A stretch of 53,705 nucleotides of DNA from Frankiales bacterium (GCA_025465135.1 JAODNA010000009.1:1-53705), one strand, 5' to 3'; positions 1 through 10,117 are shown, counted from the stretch's first letter. Made by a program: numbers and translations. The notes: generated by a model not told the origin, from the letters alone.

Positions 1-425
1 TGCGCCACGACCTCGTCGCCGGGCTTCCACTTGTTCACCCCGGGGCCCACCCGCAGCACGACGCCGGACAGGTCCGACCCGACCACGTGGTAGGGAAGGT
101 CGTGCCGGCGGGACAGGTCGTTGAGCCGGCCGGAGCGCTCGAGGAAGCTGAAGGTCGAGACCGGCTCGAAGATCGAGGTCCAGACCGTGTTGAAGTTGAT
201 GGCGCTGGCCATGACGGCGACGATCGCCTCTCCCGGCCCGAGCTCGGGTGTCGCGACCTCGTCGACGTGCAGGCTCTGGCGCGGGTCCTTGTCGCGCGTG
301 GCCAGGCCTTCGAACATCGCCTGCTCGTCCTTGCGGACGACGACGCCCCGGTAGGACTCGGGCACCGGGATGCCGGCCACCGCGGCGGTGTCACCTGTCT
401 GGATCGCGTCGAGGATCTCCTTCAT
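1..425 (-). CDS. ccr: Crotonyl-CoA carboxylase/reductase, N-terminal part (runs off the left edge)
   Basis: This is the first ~141 residues of a protein of about 447. The enzyme reductively carboxylates crotonyl-CoA with NADPH and CO2 to ethylmalonyl-CoA, the key step of the ethylmalonyl-CoA pathway and a source of C4 extender units. The visible part begins MKEILDAIQTGD and contains INFNTVWTSIFEPVSTF, RRHDLPYHVVGSDLSGVVLR and PGVNKWKPGDEVVA, all characteristic of Ccr rather than of a general quinone oxidoreductase. The Asn-rich stretch around residues 77-79 corresponds to the region of the CO2-pocket Asn known in Kitasatospora Ccr. Start is ATG at 425-423; a -10-like box lies 7 nt before it, so the message may be leaderless. 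Its usual partners (ethylmalonyl-CoA mutase, methylsuccinyl-CoA dehydrogenase) would lie beyond the left edge, if present. Confidence 0.95.
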   Translation of the reverse strand, partial: MKEILDAIQTGDTAAVAGIPVPESYRGVVVRKDEQAMFEGLATRDKDPRQSLHVDEVATPELGPGEAIVAVMASAINFNTVWTSIFEPVSTFSFLERSGRLNDLSRRHDLPYHVVGSDLSGVVLRVGPGVNKWKPGDEVVA

Positions 426-432
426 TCCTCGG

Positions 433-438
433 ATGCTA
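433..438 (-). promoter_or_regulatory. Putative -10 box of ccr (leaderless type)
   Basis: TAGCAT on the minus strand, 7 nt before the ATG of ccr. It fits the actinobacterial TAnnnT -10 consensus at the distance seen for leaderless messages. I see no convincing -35. Confidence 0.45.
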
Positions 439-458
439 CCGACGGGTAAACCGCGCAC

Positions 459-1829
459 TCACCGGTGGTGCGGCACGACCCCGAGCTGCGCGAGCTGGGC
501 CGGCGTCGCCTTGCCGTTCTGGCGGCAGACGATCCGCATGATGCTCGACCAGCTGTCGACGACATGGGCCTTGGCGAGCCAGGACATGTCGATCTGCGCG
601 GTCGTCGGCTCCTTCGCGCCCTGGTCGAGCTTCAGGATGTCGATGCCCGAGTGGTAGTCGATGCTCCACACGTAGTCGCTACCCGGCATCCAGTAGGCCT
701 GCGACGTCGAGCCGCGGACCGGCTGGAAGTAGCCGACCTGGCGGATCTTGCCCGTGCGCGGGTCCACCTTGAGGAACCGGGTGCCGTGCTCGTACCACGC
801 TGCCGCGACCAGGATCGAGCCGTCGGCGGCGTCCTTCTGCGTGAACCAGTGGCCCGAGCAGCCGATCTCGCTCACGGCGGCGTCGCCGTTGGTGTAGTTG
901 CCGGAGACCGGCCGCAGCGTCTCGATCTGCTCCATGCGCACGCCGCGGTCGAAGCCGACCATCCGCCAGGTCGAGAAGGCGCCCGAGTCAGTGCAGTCGG
1001 GGTTCTCGTTCGTCTCGCCCTCGCCCAGCAGCAGCTCGCCGTCACGCAGCGGGCCGCCGAGGCTCTTGTCCTTGCGCGGGACGTAGCGGTCGGCACGCGG
1101 CCGGATGTTGTTGTGCTGGTACTGCGTGTTCTTGGTGATCGAGCCCCGCGTCAGCACGGTCAGGTGCAACGGGTCGGGGGTCTCCTTGAACACGACCAGC
1201 GGGTCGGTGTCGGAGGTCCAGATGCCCGCGGCGTCCTGGTGGACGTTGTGACCGCCGCCCGCACCGGTCAGCTCGCCCCAGGACTGCGCGGACGGAAGCT
1301 CCTTCGGGTTGGCGCGGTCGGTGATGTCGTAGGTCTGTCCCTCGGAGCCGAACAGGTAGTTGCAGTGCGGGTCGGCGCACTCCACCGTGTGCGCCGCGTG
1401 CAGGACCATCGAGCCCTTGAGCAGCGGGGTGTTGGGGTTCGAGACGTCGAGCACGTGCAGGTAGAACAGCCCGTCGAACTCCGTCATGATCGCCGTGTTG
1501 CCGTCCTGGGAGACGGCGATGTCCTCGTTCTCCCAGTTGTACATGGGCAGGTGACCGAGGAGCCCCGGGTGCGCGGGGTCCGTGGCGTCGAAGATGGACA
1601 GGCCGGCCGCCCCGCTGACGAAGGCTCGGACCTGCTTGCCGACCGTCACGGTCCGCATGGAGACGCCGACGCCGTCGATGGGGATCGTGCCCACCTGCGT
1701 GACGTTGGGGGAGGTGATCGCGTAGTTGGGAACGGGTACGACGGGGACCGACACCGGGTCAGCCGAGGCGATGCCGGCGGCGAGAACGAGCGCGGCGGCA
1801 GCGGAGAGGGCGATCAGGGGACGGCGCAC
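459..1829 (-). CDS. Exported LVIVD-repeat protein, copy A
   Basis: 456 residues starting at GTG, with AAGGAG in good Shine-Dalgarno position. It opens with a signal peptide (MRRPLIALSAAAALVLAAG, cleavage probably near SADP) and so acts outside the membrane. The body has LVIVD-type beta-propeller repeats, for example GLSIFDATDPAHPGLLG and LHVLDVSNPNTPLLKG, which resemble the choice-of-anchor/LVIVD family of secreted propellers. Cysteines in VECADPHCNYLFG and NPDCTDSG could form disulfides. No catalytic motif is recognisable. It is the second of two tandem genes of exactly equal length; the other starts 62 bp upstream in the direction of transcription. Function unknown; a binding role is only a guess from the fold. 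Confidence 0.85.
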   Translation of the reverse strand: MRRPLIALSAAAALVLAAGIASADPVSVPVVPVPNYAITSPNVTQVGTIPIDGVGVSMRTVTVGKQVRAFVSGAAGLSIFDATDPAHPGLLGHLPMYNWENEDIAVSQDGNTAIMTEFDGLFYLHVLDVSNPNTPLLKGSMVLHAAHTVECADPHCNYLFGSEGQTYDITDRANPKELPSAQSWGELTGAGGGHNVHQDAAGIWTSDTDPLVVFKETPDPLHLTVLTRGSITKNTQYQHNNIRPRADRYVPRKDKSLGGPLRDGELLLGEGETNENPDCTDSGAFSTWRMVGFDRGVRMEQIETLRPVSGNYTNGDAAVSEIGCSGHWFTQKDAADGSILVAAAWYEHGTRFLKVDPRTGKIRQVGYFQPVRGSTSQAYWMPGSDYVWSIDYHSGIDILKLDQGAKEPTTAQIDMSWLAKAHVVDSWSSIMRIVCRQNGKATPAQLAQLGVVPHHR

Positions 1830-1890
1830 GCGGGAGCTCCTTGGCAGCTGGTCGTAGTGGTTTCGCCGTACGACGCCGGGATCCTGCCTG

Positions 1891-3261
1891 TCAGGCGTGG
1901 TGCGTCACGCCGAGCTGCGCAAGCTGAGCGGGGGTCGCCTTGCCGTTCTGCCGGCAGACGAGCCGCATGATGTTGGACCAGCTGTCGACCACGTGCGCCT
2001 TGGCCAGCCAGGAGGCGTCGACCTGGGCTGTCGTCGGAGCCGCAGCGCTCTGGTCGAACTTCAGGATGTCGATCCCGGAGTGGTAGTCGATGCTCCACAC
2101 GTAGTCGGTGCCCGGGATCCAGTAGGCCTGCGACGTGGACCCGCGCAGCGGCTGGAAGAAGCCGACCTGGCGGATCTTGCCGGTCCGCGGGTCGACCTTC
2201 AGGAAGCGGGTCCCGTGCTCGTACCACGCGGCGGCGACCAGGATCGACCCGTCCTTCGCGTCCTTCTGGGTGAACCAGTGGCCTGAGCAGCCGAGCCCGT
2301 TCACGGCCGGGTCACCGTTGCTGTAGGTGCCGGACACCGGCCGCAGGACGTCGACCTGCTTCATCGGAACGCCGCGGTCGAAGCCGACCATGCTCCAGGT
2401 CGAGAACGCCCCGCTGCTGCCGCTGCACGTGGCCTTGAAGTTCGTCTCGCCCTCGCCGAGCAGGAGCTCGCCGTCCCGCAGCGGTCCGCCGAGGCTCTTG
2501 TCGCTGCGGGGCGTGTAGCGGTCGGCCCGCGGCCGGATGTTGTTGTGCTGGTAGGCGGTGTTCTTGGTGACCTTGCCCGTCGTGAGCACCTTCAGGTGCA
2601 GCGGGTCGGGGTTCTCCTTGAACACGACCAGGGGGCTGGTGTCGGACGTCCACACGCCGGCCGCGTCCTGGTGGACGTTGTGGCCGTTCTTGGCGCCCGT
2701 CAGCGTGCCCCAGGACTGAGCGTCGGGCAGCTGCTTGGGGTTGGCGCGGTCGGTGATGTCGAAGGTCTCGCCTTCCGCGCCGAACAGGTAGTTGCAGTGC
2801 ACGTCGGCGCACTCGACCGTGTGGGCCGCGGACAGCGGGATCGTGCCCTTCAGGATCGGCGTGTTCGGGTTGGAGACGTCGATGACATGCAGGTAGAACG
2901 TCGCCTCGAACTCGGTGAGGATCGCGGTGCTGCCGTCCTTGGAGACCGCGATGTCCTCGTTCTCCCAGTTGTAGATCGGCAGGTGGCCCAGCAGTGCGGG
3001 CTTGGCCGGGTCGGTCGCGTCGTAGATCGAGAGCCCCGCGGCGCCGCTGACGAAGGCGCGCACCTGCTTGCCGACCTTGACGGTCCGCATCGAGACTCCG
3101 ACGCCCTCGATCGGGATCTGCCCGACATGCGTCACGTTTGCTGACTGGATCCCGGGAGTCGGGGCCGGCACGACGGGGACAGAAACCGGGTCGGCCGAGG
3201 CGATCCCCGCGGCCAGCACCAGCGCTGCAGCGGCGGACAGGGCGATGATCGGGCGGCGCAT
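1891..3261 (-). CDS. Exported LVIVD-repeat protein, copy B
   Basis: 456 residues, ATG start at 3261 with GAGGAG just upstream. The same reading frame stays open far upstream, antisense to the thiolase gene, but the signal peptide MRRPIIALSAAAALVLAAG fixes the start. The protein is collinear with copy A along its whole length: same signal peptide, same GLSIYDATDP, LHVIDVSNPNTP, NIRPRADRY and WSIDYHSGIDILK segments, with scattered substitutions (for example KNGHNVHQ against GGGHNVHQ). This is a clear tandem gene duplication that has had time to diverge. Mature protein predicted extracellular. Function unknown; possibly co-transcribed with copy A, as only 61 bp separate them. Confidence 0.87.
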   Translation of the reverse strand: MRRPIIALSAAAALVLAAGIASADPVSVPVVPAPTPGIQSANVTHVGQIPIEGVGVSMRTVKVGKQVRAFVSGAAGLSIYDATDPAKPALLGHLPIYNWENEDIAVSKDGSTAILTEFEATFYLHVIDVSNPNTPILKGTIPLSAAHTVECADVHCNYLFGAEGETFDITDRANPKQLPDAQSWGTLTGAKNGHNVHQDAAGVWTSDTSPLVVFKENPDPLHLKVLTTGKVTKNTAYQHNNIRPRADRYTPRSDKSLGGPLRDGELLLGEGETNFKATCSGSSGAFSTWSMVGFDRGVPMKQVDVLRPVSGTYSNGDPAVNGLGCSGHWFTQKDAKDGSILVAAAWYEHGTRFLKVDPRTGKIRQVGFFQPLRGSTSQAYWIPGTDYVWSIDYHSGIDILKFDQSAAAPTTAQVDASWLAKAHVVDSWSNIMRLVCRQNGKATPAQLAQLGVTHHA

Positions 3262-3323
3262 GCGGGCTCCTCGGGAGGCGGGTTCGCCGCACTCTTCGCC
3301 GCGGGAGCGGCGCTTCCTGCCGC

Positions 3324-3752
3324 CTAGTGTCCGATTCCCGCGGGTGCCGGCTCGACCAGCTCGACGAGGACGCCACCGGCGCTCTTCGGGTGGACGAAGT
3401 TGACCCGTGACCCGGCGGTCCCCTTGCGCGGCTCGTCGTACAGGAGCTTCATGCCCTGGGACCGCAGGTGCTCGCTGACCTCGTCGATCGAGTCGACCCG
3501 GTAGGCCATCTGCTGGATCCCGGGGCCGCTCTTGTCGAGGAACCTGCCGATCGTGGACTCGGGGCTGAGCGGCGCCAGCAGCTGCAGGAAGGAGCCCGAG
3601 TCGCCGACGGCCATCATGGCCTCGCGGACGCCCTGCTCCTCGTTGACCTCCTGGTGGACGCAGGTCATGCCGTACGCCGAGGTGTAGTGCTCGATCGCCG
3701 CGTCGAGGTCGGGGACGGCGATGCCTACGTGGTCGATGGCGGTGATGCGCAA
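3324..3752 (-). CDS. mce: Methylmalonyl-CoA epimerase
   Basis: 142 residues of the vicinal-oxygen-chelate fold. It interconverts (2R)- and (2S)-methylmalonyl-CoA, linking mutase products to propionyl-CoA carboxylase. Family landmarks are IDHVGIAVPDL (first metal His), NEEQGVREAMM, LQLLAPL (metal Gln), LLYDEPRKGTAGSRVNFVHPK and GVLVELVEP (metal Glu). The start is TTG at 3752-3750, supported by GGAGG five bases before it; no ATG or GTG fits the conserved N-terminus. One oddity: the segment that reads HHMAWRV in the Propionibacterium enzyme, containing its third metal ligand, reads QQMAYRV here. I believe the QQ form is common in actinobacterial homologues, but that is from memory. Divergent from the thiolase gene. 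Confidence 0.93.
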   Translation of the reverse strand: MRITAIDHVGIAVPDLDAAIEHYTSAYGMTCVHQEVNEEQGVREAMMAVGDSGSFLQLLAPLSPESTIGRFLDKSGPGIQQMAYRVDSIDEVSEHLRSQGMKLLYDEPRKGTAGSRVNFVHPKSAGGVLVELVEPAPAGIGH

Positions 3753-3825
3753 GGGGTCCTCCGGGGAGTGATCGCGACCCGTTTACTGTTGCACCGAACG
3801 CCGAACACCGACCGTGGAGGCTCCC

Positions 3826-5022
3826 GTGGCCCGCTCTGAGAACCCGTCCGTCATCGTCGCCGGCGCCCGCACGCCGATCGGCAAGCTCTCCGGGGCGCTC
3901 AAGGACTTCACGGCCATGGACCTCGGCGGCATCGCCATCAAGGCCGCCCTCGAGCGCTCCGGCGTCTCGGGCGACCAGGTCGACTACGTGATCATGGGTC
4001 ACGTCCTGCAGGCCGGACAGGGCCAGATCACGGCCCGCCAGGCCGCCGTCAAGGGCGGCATCCCCATGAACGTCCCCGCCCTGACCATCAACAAGGTCTG
4101 CCTGTCCGGCCTCGACGCGATCGCGCTCGCCGACCAGCTCATCCGGGCCGGCGAGTTCGAGGTCGTCGTCGCCGGCGGCATGGAGTCGATGACCAACGCG
4201 CCGTACCTGCTCCCGAAGGCCCGCCAGGGCTACCGCTACGGCAACGCCGAGATCCTCGACGCGACCTTCCACGACGGGCTGTTCGACGCGTTCGACCACG
4301 TGCCCATGGGCGAGGCCACCGAGTCGGTGCAGAGCCGCTACGACATGACGCGCGAGCAGCAGGACGAGTTCGCCGCCCGCAGTCACGAGCTCGCCGCCGC
4401 GGCCATCAAGGACGGCCGCTTCGCCGACGAGATCGTGCCGGTCGAGATCCCGCAGCGGAAGGGCGACCCTGTCGTCGTCAGCGAGGACGAAGGCGTCCGC
4501 CCCGGGACGACGGCGGAGACGCTCGGCAAGCTCAAGGCCGCGTTCGTGAAGGACGGCACGCTGACGGCCGGCAACGCGTCGCAGATCTCCGATGGGGCGA
4601 CCGCCGTCGTCGTGATGAGCAAGAGCAAGGCGGAGTCGCTCGGCCTCACGTGGCTGGCGGAGATCGGTGCCCACGGTGTCGTCGCCGGGCCCGACAACTC
4701 GCTGCAGGAGCAGCCGGCCGAGGCTGCCAAGGCCGCCCTCGCCAAGGAGGGACTCACGGTCGACGACGTCGACCTGTTCGAGCTCAACGAGGCCTTCGCC
4801 GCTGTCGGCATCGCCTCGACGAAGGCGCTGGGTGTCGATCCCGGGAAGATCAACCCCAACGGCGGGGCCATCGCGCTCGGGCACCCGATCGGTGCCAGCG
4901 GCGCGCGCATCGCGCTGCACCTCGCGCACGAGCTCAAGCGCCGCGGCGGTGGCACGGGCGTCGCCGCGCTGTGCGGCGGCGGGGGTCAGGGCGATGCCCT
5001 GGTCCTGCACGTTCCCGCGTGA
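3826..5022 (+). CDS. Acetyl-CoA C-acetyltransferase (thiolase)
   Basis: 398 residues, the size of biosynthetic-type thiolases. It condenses two acetyl-CoA to acetoacetyl-CoA, or cleaves the reverse. The nucleophilic Cys92 lies in [12 protein letters not shown], His353 in [14 protein letters not shown] and the base Cys383 in [12 protein letters not shown] chose GTG at 3826 over the in-frame GTG at 3814 because GGAGG lies 5 nt before the later one. The last bases overlap the meaB start (GTGA), so the two are translationally coupled. With mce, meaB, ccr and icmA close by, acetoacetyl-CoA formation as entry to the C4/ethylmalonyl-CoA route is the likely role; beta-oxidation is an alternative. Confidence 0.95.
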   Translation: MARSENPSVIVAGARTPIGKLSGALKDFTAMDLGGIAIKAALERSGVSGDQVDYVIMGHVLQAGQGQITARQAAVKGGIPMNVPALTINKVCLSGLDAIALADQLIRAGEFEVVVAGGMESMTNAPYLLPKARQGYRYGNAEILDATFHDGLFDAFDHVPMGEATESVQSRYDMTREQQDEFAARSHELAAAAIKDGRFADEIVPVEIPQRKGDPVVVSEDEGVRPGTTAETLGKLKAAFVKDGTLTAGNASQISDGATAVVVMSKSKAESLGLTWLAEIGAHGVVAGPDNSLQEQPAEAAKAALAKEGLTVDDVDLFELNEAFAAVGIASTKALGVDPGKINPNGGAIALGHPIGASGARIALHLAHELKRRGGGTGVAALCGGGGQGDALVLHVPA

Positions 5023-6014
5023 CGGCCGGGCTCAGATCCCGTCGTACGGCGGACGTCCCTGCGCTCGTCGATCAGGCAACCGAGGGCAATGCGCGTGCCG
5101 TCGCGCGGCTGATCAGCCTCGTCGAGGACGGCTCGCCCGCGCTGCGTGAGGTCATGTCGCTGCTTGCCCCCCGGGCCGGCCATGCCCGCGTCATCGGGCT
5201 GACGGGCTCGCCGGGCGTGGGCAAGTCGACGTCGACCAGCGCGCTGGTCGCGGCCTACCGCCGGCGCGGGCTGCGGGTCGGGGTGCTGGCTGTCGATCCG
5301 TCCTCGCCGTTCTCCGGCGGTGCGCTGCTCGGGGATCGGGTGCGGATGCAGGACCACGCGACGGACGAGGGCGTCTTCATCCGGTCCATGGCCTCGCGCG
5401 GCCACCTGGGTGGGCTGTCCTGGGCGACGCCGCAGGCGCTGCGGGTGCTGTCGGCCGCGGGCTGTGACGTCGTCCTGATCGAGACCGTGGGTGTCGGGCA
5501 GGCCGAGGTCGAGGTGGCTTCCCTCGCTGACACGACCATCGTGCTGCTGGCGCCGGGGATGGGCGACGGCATCCAGGCGGCCAAGGCGGGCATCCTCGAG
5601 GTCGCCGACATCTTCGTCGTCAACAAGGCCGACCGCGAGGGGGCCGACCAGGTGGTCCGGGACCTGCGCTACATGCAGTCCCTCGGGACGCAGTCGCCGT
5701 CACAGGCCAAGGTGGACGGCAAGTGGGTGGCGCCGATCTTGAAGACGATCGCTGCCAAGGGCGAGGGCGCCGACGACGTGGTCGAGGCCATCGAGCGGCA
5801 CGGCGAGTGGCTGGCAGCCACCGGCGAGCTGGCCGCCCGCCGGACCCGTCGCGCTGCCGACGAGGTGGAGGCGATCGCCCTGACGGTCCTGCGGGAGCGC
5901 ATCGGCGACCTGCGCGGTGGCGACGCGCTCGGACTGCTCGCGCGGCGGGTGGTGGACGGCGAGCTCGACCCCTACTCGGCTGCGGACGAGCTCGTCGCGG
6001 CCGTCACGGGCTGA
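5019..6014 (+). CDS. meaB: MeaB/ArgK-type G protein, chaperone of an adenosylcobalamin mutase
   Basis: 331 residues. MeaB proteins are GTPases that gate cofactor loading and protect or reactivate B12-dependent acyl-CoA mutases. Walker A is GSPGVGKST at residues 63-71, followed by [34 protein letters not shown] (switch region) and the guanine-specificity motif NKAD. The GTG start at 5019 overlaps the thiolase stop by 4 nt; the frame remains open further upstream but only as a shadow of the thiolase gene. The natural client in this window is IcmA, about 4 kb downstream. The 3' end overlaps the convergent DUF2127 gene by 11 bp. Confidence 0.95.
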   Translation: MTAGLRSRRTADVPALVDQATEGNARAVARLISLVEDGSPALREVMSLLAPRAGHARVIGLTGSPGVGKSTSTSALVAAYRRRGLRVGVLAVDPSSPFSGGALLGDRVRMQDHATDEGVFIRSMASRGHLGGLSWATPQALRVLSAAGCDVVLIETVGVGQAEVEVASLADTTIVLLAPGMGDGIQAAKAGILEVADIFVVNKADREGADQVVRDLRYMQSLGTQSPSQAKVDGKWVAPILKTIAAKGEGADDVVEAIERHGEWLAATGELAARRTRRAADEVEAIALTVLRERIGDLRGGDALGLLARRVVDGELDPYSAADELVAAVTG

Positions 6015-6765
6015 TCTGCCCGGCGGAGGCCTCCACCTCGAGGAGCGACTCGGACTCGCGTTCCTTCTCGAAGGCCACGCGACCGCCGCGGACGCCGAAC
6101 AGGCGCTTCGTCCAGACCAGGTAGGCGATCGCTGCGACGTTGACGACCAGCGCGCCGAGGCGCAGGACGGTGACCTTCTTCGTCAGCTCGTGGATCTCGA
6201 GCGGCAGGAAGACCGAGGTGCCGATCGCGGCGACGTACTCGCCCCACCGCTTCAGCAGCCACAGACCGACGCCCTCGAGCAGCTGCAGCGCGGCATAGGC
6301 GAACAGGGCGGTGGCGAGCAGCGTCAAGGTGTGGGGCCGGGACTCGAGGACCTTCTGGATCCGCGCGACGAATGCGCTGTCGGTCAGGTTGATGTGCAGC
6401 GCCCTCTCCAACGGCTTCGCTGCCGGCAGGGCGCGCTGGAACGTCTCCCGCAGGTTGTGCTGGGAGCCGCGGAAGCGCAGCACGCCGTATCCGAGAGCGA
6501 GCAGCACGATCGCGCGGATCAGCCGCTCCGCGGCGAGCAGCCGCAGGATCGTGGCGTCGCGAAGCGCACGCCCGCGCAGCACGATCGGGGCCTCGTCGGC
6601 GGGGCCACTGCCGGCCGGTGGGCCGAGGGCGAAGTCGCCGCAACGTAGGCAGCGCCAGGCCTCGCCGGCGGGCGTGTCGGCGTGTAGCCGCTCCCGGAGC
6701 TCAGGCTCGTCGGGCGCATAGGTCGCATGCCCCTTGCGTCCGCATGCGCGCAGGCTCCAGTCCAT
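6004..6765 (-). CDS. DUF2127 membrane protein with a Cys/His-rich N-terminus
   Basis: 253 residues. The N-terminus carries CGRKGHATYAPDEPELRERL and then WRCLRCGDFALG, that is one Cys/His pair followed by CxxC, which could hold a metal in the cytosol. After it come about four hydrophobic segments (LIRAIVLLALGYGVLRF, LTLLATALFAYAALQLLEGV, YVAAIGTSVFLPLEIHEL, GALVVNVAAIAYLVW) and a charged Glu-rich tail. This arrangement matches DUF2127 proteins of actinobacteria, whose function is unknown. I start at the ATG at 6765, directly before the conserved MDWSLRACGRKGH; the frame is open further upstream but antisense to the GAF regulator gene. Confidence 0.85.
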   Translation of the reverse strand: MDWSLRACGRKGHATYAPDEPELRERLHADTPAGEAWRCLRCGDFALGPPAGSGPADEAPIVLRGRALRDATILRLLAAERLIRAIVLLALGYGVLRFRGSQHNLRETFQRALPAAKPLERALHINLTDSAFVARIQKVLESRPHTLTLLATALFAYAALQLLEGVGLWLLKRWGEYVAAIGTSVFLPLEIHELTKKVTVLRLGALVVNVAAIAYLVWTKRLFGVRGGRVAFEKERESESLLEVEASAGQISP

Positions 6766-6809
6766 GGGGCCAGCCTGCCGCAAGCGGTGCGGATCCGCCG
6801 GATGCGCCG

Positions 6810-6815
6810 TAGAGT
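6810..6815 (+). promoter_or_regulatory. Putative -10 box of the GAF regulator gene
   Basis: TAGAGT in the 91-bp space between the divergent DUF2127 and regulator genes, 41 bp before the regulator ATG, which has its own GGGAG ribosome-binding site. No clear -35 is visible. Confidence 0.3.
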
Positions 6816-6856
6816 CGGTGTGACGGCCCTCACACCCGTCGCTGGGAGCCTCCGCC

Positions 6857-8065
6857 ATGCCCACGCGGACCGACCTCGCGCATCGACGCCGGTCGCTGTC
6901 GCGCGCGTGGGAAGCGCTGGTCGCGCGATCGACGCCGGCCGACGAGGCGCTGGCAGCCGTGGAGCCGGCGGTGGCGGAGTCCTGGGTCCGGTCCTCCGCG
7001 TGGGTCGATCCCGACTGCACCGGAGCTCCCGTCGACGACCCGGCCGACGTGGTCGGTGCCTGGGCCGACGGTGCCGCCGCGACGGGGCTCGCCGCTGCCG
7101 AGGACGAGGTGCGGCAGGTCGTGGCCGACGGTGACCTGATCGCAGCCGTGACCGATGCCGCCGGCCGGATCGTCTGGACCCTCGGCAGCCCGGTCATGCA
7201 GCGGGCCGCCGAGCGCGTCAACTTCGTCCCCGGGGGCCGCTGGGACGAGGCCTCGGTGGGCACCAACGCGTTGGCCCTTGCGCTCCGTAGCGGGCGTCCC
7301 TCGACCGTCTACAGCGCCGAGCACTACAGCCGCGCGGTGCACGGCTGGGTCTGCTACTCGGTGCCGCTGACCGACCCGGTGACCGGGGACGTCATGGGGG
7401 TGCTCGACCTCAGCACGACGTGGGACCGGGCGCACCCGCTGGTGATGTCGGCAGCGCGGTCGCTCGGGAAGGCGGTCACCGCCCAGATGCCCGCCGCAGT
7501 CGCGCCCGACCTCGCCGTCCGGATCCTCGGGGCGGGGGAGGCCCGGCTCGCCGGGGCCTCCGTGGCGCTCTCGCCGCGGCAGGCGGAGATCCTCGCGCTC
7601 CTGACGTTCTACCCGGAAGGCCTCACGCTCGAGCAACTGCACGACCGGTTGTACGGCGACTCGCCGGTGACGGCGTCCACCTTGAAGGCTGAGGTGTCCC
7701 ACCTGCGCACCCTGCTGGGCGGCGCGATCGGCTCACGTCCGTATCGGCTGACGGCTCCGGTGACGACCGACGCGCACCGGGTCCTGCGGGCCCTCGATCG
7801 GGGCGACCTGTCGGCAGCTGTCGCGGCCTACGGCGGCCCGATGCTCCCCGCGTCCGAGTCACCCGGTGTAGCGGAGTGGCGCGAGTACGTCGATGTCGCC
7901 CTCCGCAACGCCGTGCTGGCCTCGCGCGATGCCGCCAGCGTCCTCGGCTTCGCCGACCGGCACCCCTACGACGAGCAGGTGCAGCAGCACCTCGTCGCCG
8001 TGCTACCGGCAGCGGACCCGCGGCTCCCGCGGGCACGGGCGCGGCTGTCGCGGTCAGCGGTCTGA
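6857..8065 (+). CDS. GAF-domain transcriptional regulator, probably of the downstream aldehyde dehydrogenase
   Basis: 402 residues. The N-terminal half has the layout of AcoR-type sensory regions: a helical start with AVAESWVRSSAWVDPD, then a GAF domain (about residues 75-205, with VTDAAGRIVWTLGS, WDEASVGTNALALAL and VPLTDPVTGDVMGVLDLST). The second half has a winged helix (about 235-300, SPRQAEILALLTFYPEGLTLEQLHDRLYGD) and a helical C-terminus. There is no sigma-54 AAA+ domain, so it is not a full AcoR activator. The gene lies 81 bp before the aldehyde dehydrogenase on the same strand, a pairing common in actinobacteria, so control of that gene by an aldehyde or alcohol signal is likely but inferred. 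Confidence 0.82.
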   Translation: MPTRTDLAHRRRSLSRAWEALVARSTPADEALAAVEPAVAESWVRSSAWVDPDCTGAPVDDPADVVGAWADGAAATGLAAAEDEVRQVVADGDLIAAVTDAAGRIVWTLGSPVMQRAAERVNFVPGGRWDEASVGTNALALALRSGRPSTVYSAEHYSRAVHGWVCYSVPLTDPVTGDVMGVLDLSTTWDRAHPLVMSAARSLGKAVTAQMPAAVAPDLAVRILGAGEARLAGASVALSPRQAEILALLTFYPEGLTLEQLHDRLYGDSPVTASTLKAEVSHLRTLLGGAIGSRPYRLTAPVTTDAHRVLRALDRGDLSAAVAAYGGPMLPASESPGVAEWREYVDVALRNAVLASRDAASVLGFADRHPYDEQVQQHLVAVLPAADPRLPRARARLSRSAV

Positions 8066-8109
8066 CCAACCGGACGCCAACCTCGCGCTCCTAGCGTCGC
8101 GACCGGAGC

Positions 8110-8127
8110 CCCGGCCCCCTTGCCGGG
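8110..8127 (+). promoter_or_regulatory. Hairpin before the aldehyde dehydrogenase ribosome-binding site
   Basis: CCCGGC and GCCGGG form a perfect 6-bp stem over a CCCCTT loop. It ends 8 nt before the GGAGG of the aldehyde dehydrogenase gene. It could attenuate readthrough from the regulator gene or shape the dehydrogenase leader; no U-run follows. Confidence 0.3.
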
Positions 8128-8146
8128 ACGCATTCGGAGGTTGGTC

Positions 8147-9664
<1,518 letters not shown>

Positions 9665-9673
9665 ACCGGCCAG

Positions 9674-9706
9674 CACGGCGGCGTCCCGACGAGGGGCGCC
9701 GTCGTG
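9674..9706 (+). terminator. Long GC-rich hairpin between the aldehyde dehydrogenase and DUF779 genes
   Basis: Bases 9674-9687 pair with 9693-9706 over a 5-nt loop (GACGA), giving a 14-bp stem with two G-U pairs. It starts 9 nt after the dehydrogenase stop. No U-run follows, as is usual for high-GC actinobacterial terminators. It may end most transcripts or protect the 3' end of the dehydrogenase message. Confidence 0.6.
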
Positions 9707-9721
9707 CGCCCTAAGGGACTC

Positions 9722-10111
9722 ATGGCTCTCGAGCGCGTAACCGCCACCCCGGCCGCCGTCGACCTGATCGAGCGACTGGAGGCGCAGCACGGACCGCTGC
9801 TGTTCCACCAGTCCGGCGGCTGCTGCGACGGGAGCTCACCGATGTGCTTCCCGCGCTCGGAGTTCCGCATCGGCAGTCGCGACGTCTACCTGGGCCAGGT
9901 GGCCCGGCAGCCGTTCTACATGAGCGGCCCCCAGTTCGAGTACTGGCGGCACACCCACCTCACCGTCGACGTCGTACCGGGCAGAGGAAGCGGCTTCTCC
10001 GTCGAGGCTCCCGAGGGCGTGCGCTTCCTCATCAGATCCCGCTTGTTCGCGGACGACGAGGACGAGCGGGCCCGCACCGAGCCCGTGCTGCTCGGTCCAC
10101 AGCACGTGTGA
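9722..10111 (+). CDS. DUF779 protein
   Basis: 129 residues with the DUF779 signature HQSGGCCDGSSPMCF near residues 27-41; three closely spaced Cys suggest metal binding or redox chemistry. Further family segments are VYLGQVARQPFYMSGPQFEYWRHT (start of the second half) and a C-terminal GFSVEAPEGVRFLIRSRLF. ATG 9722 is used rather than GTG 9704 because the earlier start would lie inside the intercistronic hairpin and AAGGGA precedes the ATG. DUF779 genes are habitually found next to this type of aldehyde dehydrogenase, so an accessory role in aldehyde oxidation is plausible, but the biochemical function is not known. Confidence 0.88.
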   Translation: MALERVTATPAAVDLIERLEAQHGPLLFHQSGGCCDGSSPMCFPRSEFRIGSRDVYLGQVARQPFYMSGPQFEYWRHTHLTVDVVPGRGSGFSVEAPEGVRFLIRSRLFADDEDERARTEPVLLGPQHV

Positions 10112-10117
10112 CGGCGG

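Noticed and set aside
3710-3830. Operator-like symmetry between mce and the thiolase gene
   Set aside because: I found no inverted repeat longer than expected by chance in this space.
1891-5010. A 1039-codon minus-strand frame joining the LVIVD copy B to sequence antisense of the thiolase gene
   Set aside because: The signal peptide and ribosome-binding site at 3261 mark the true start; the upstream part is an open frame opposite a well-supported thiolase, a usual effect of high GC.
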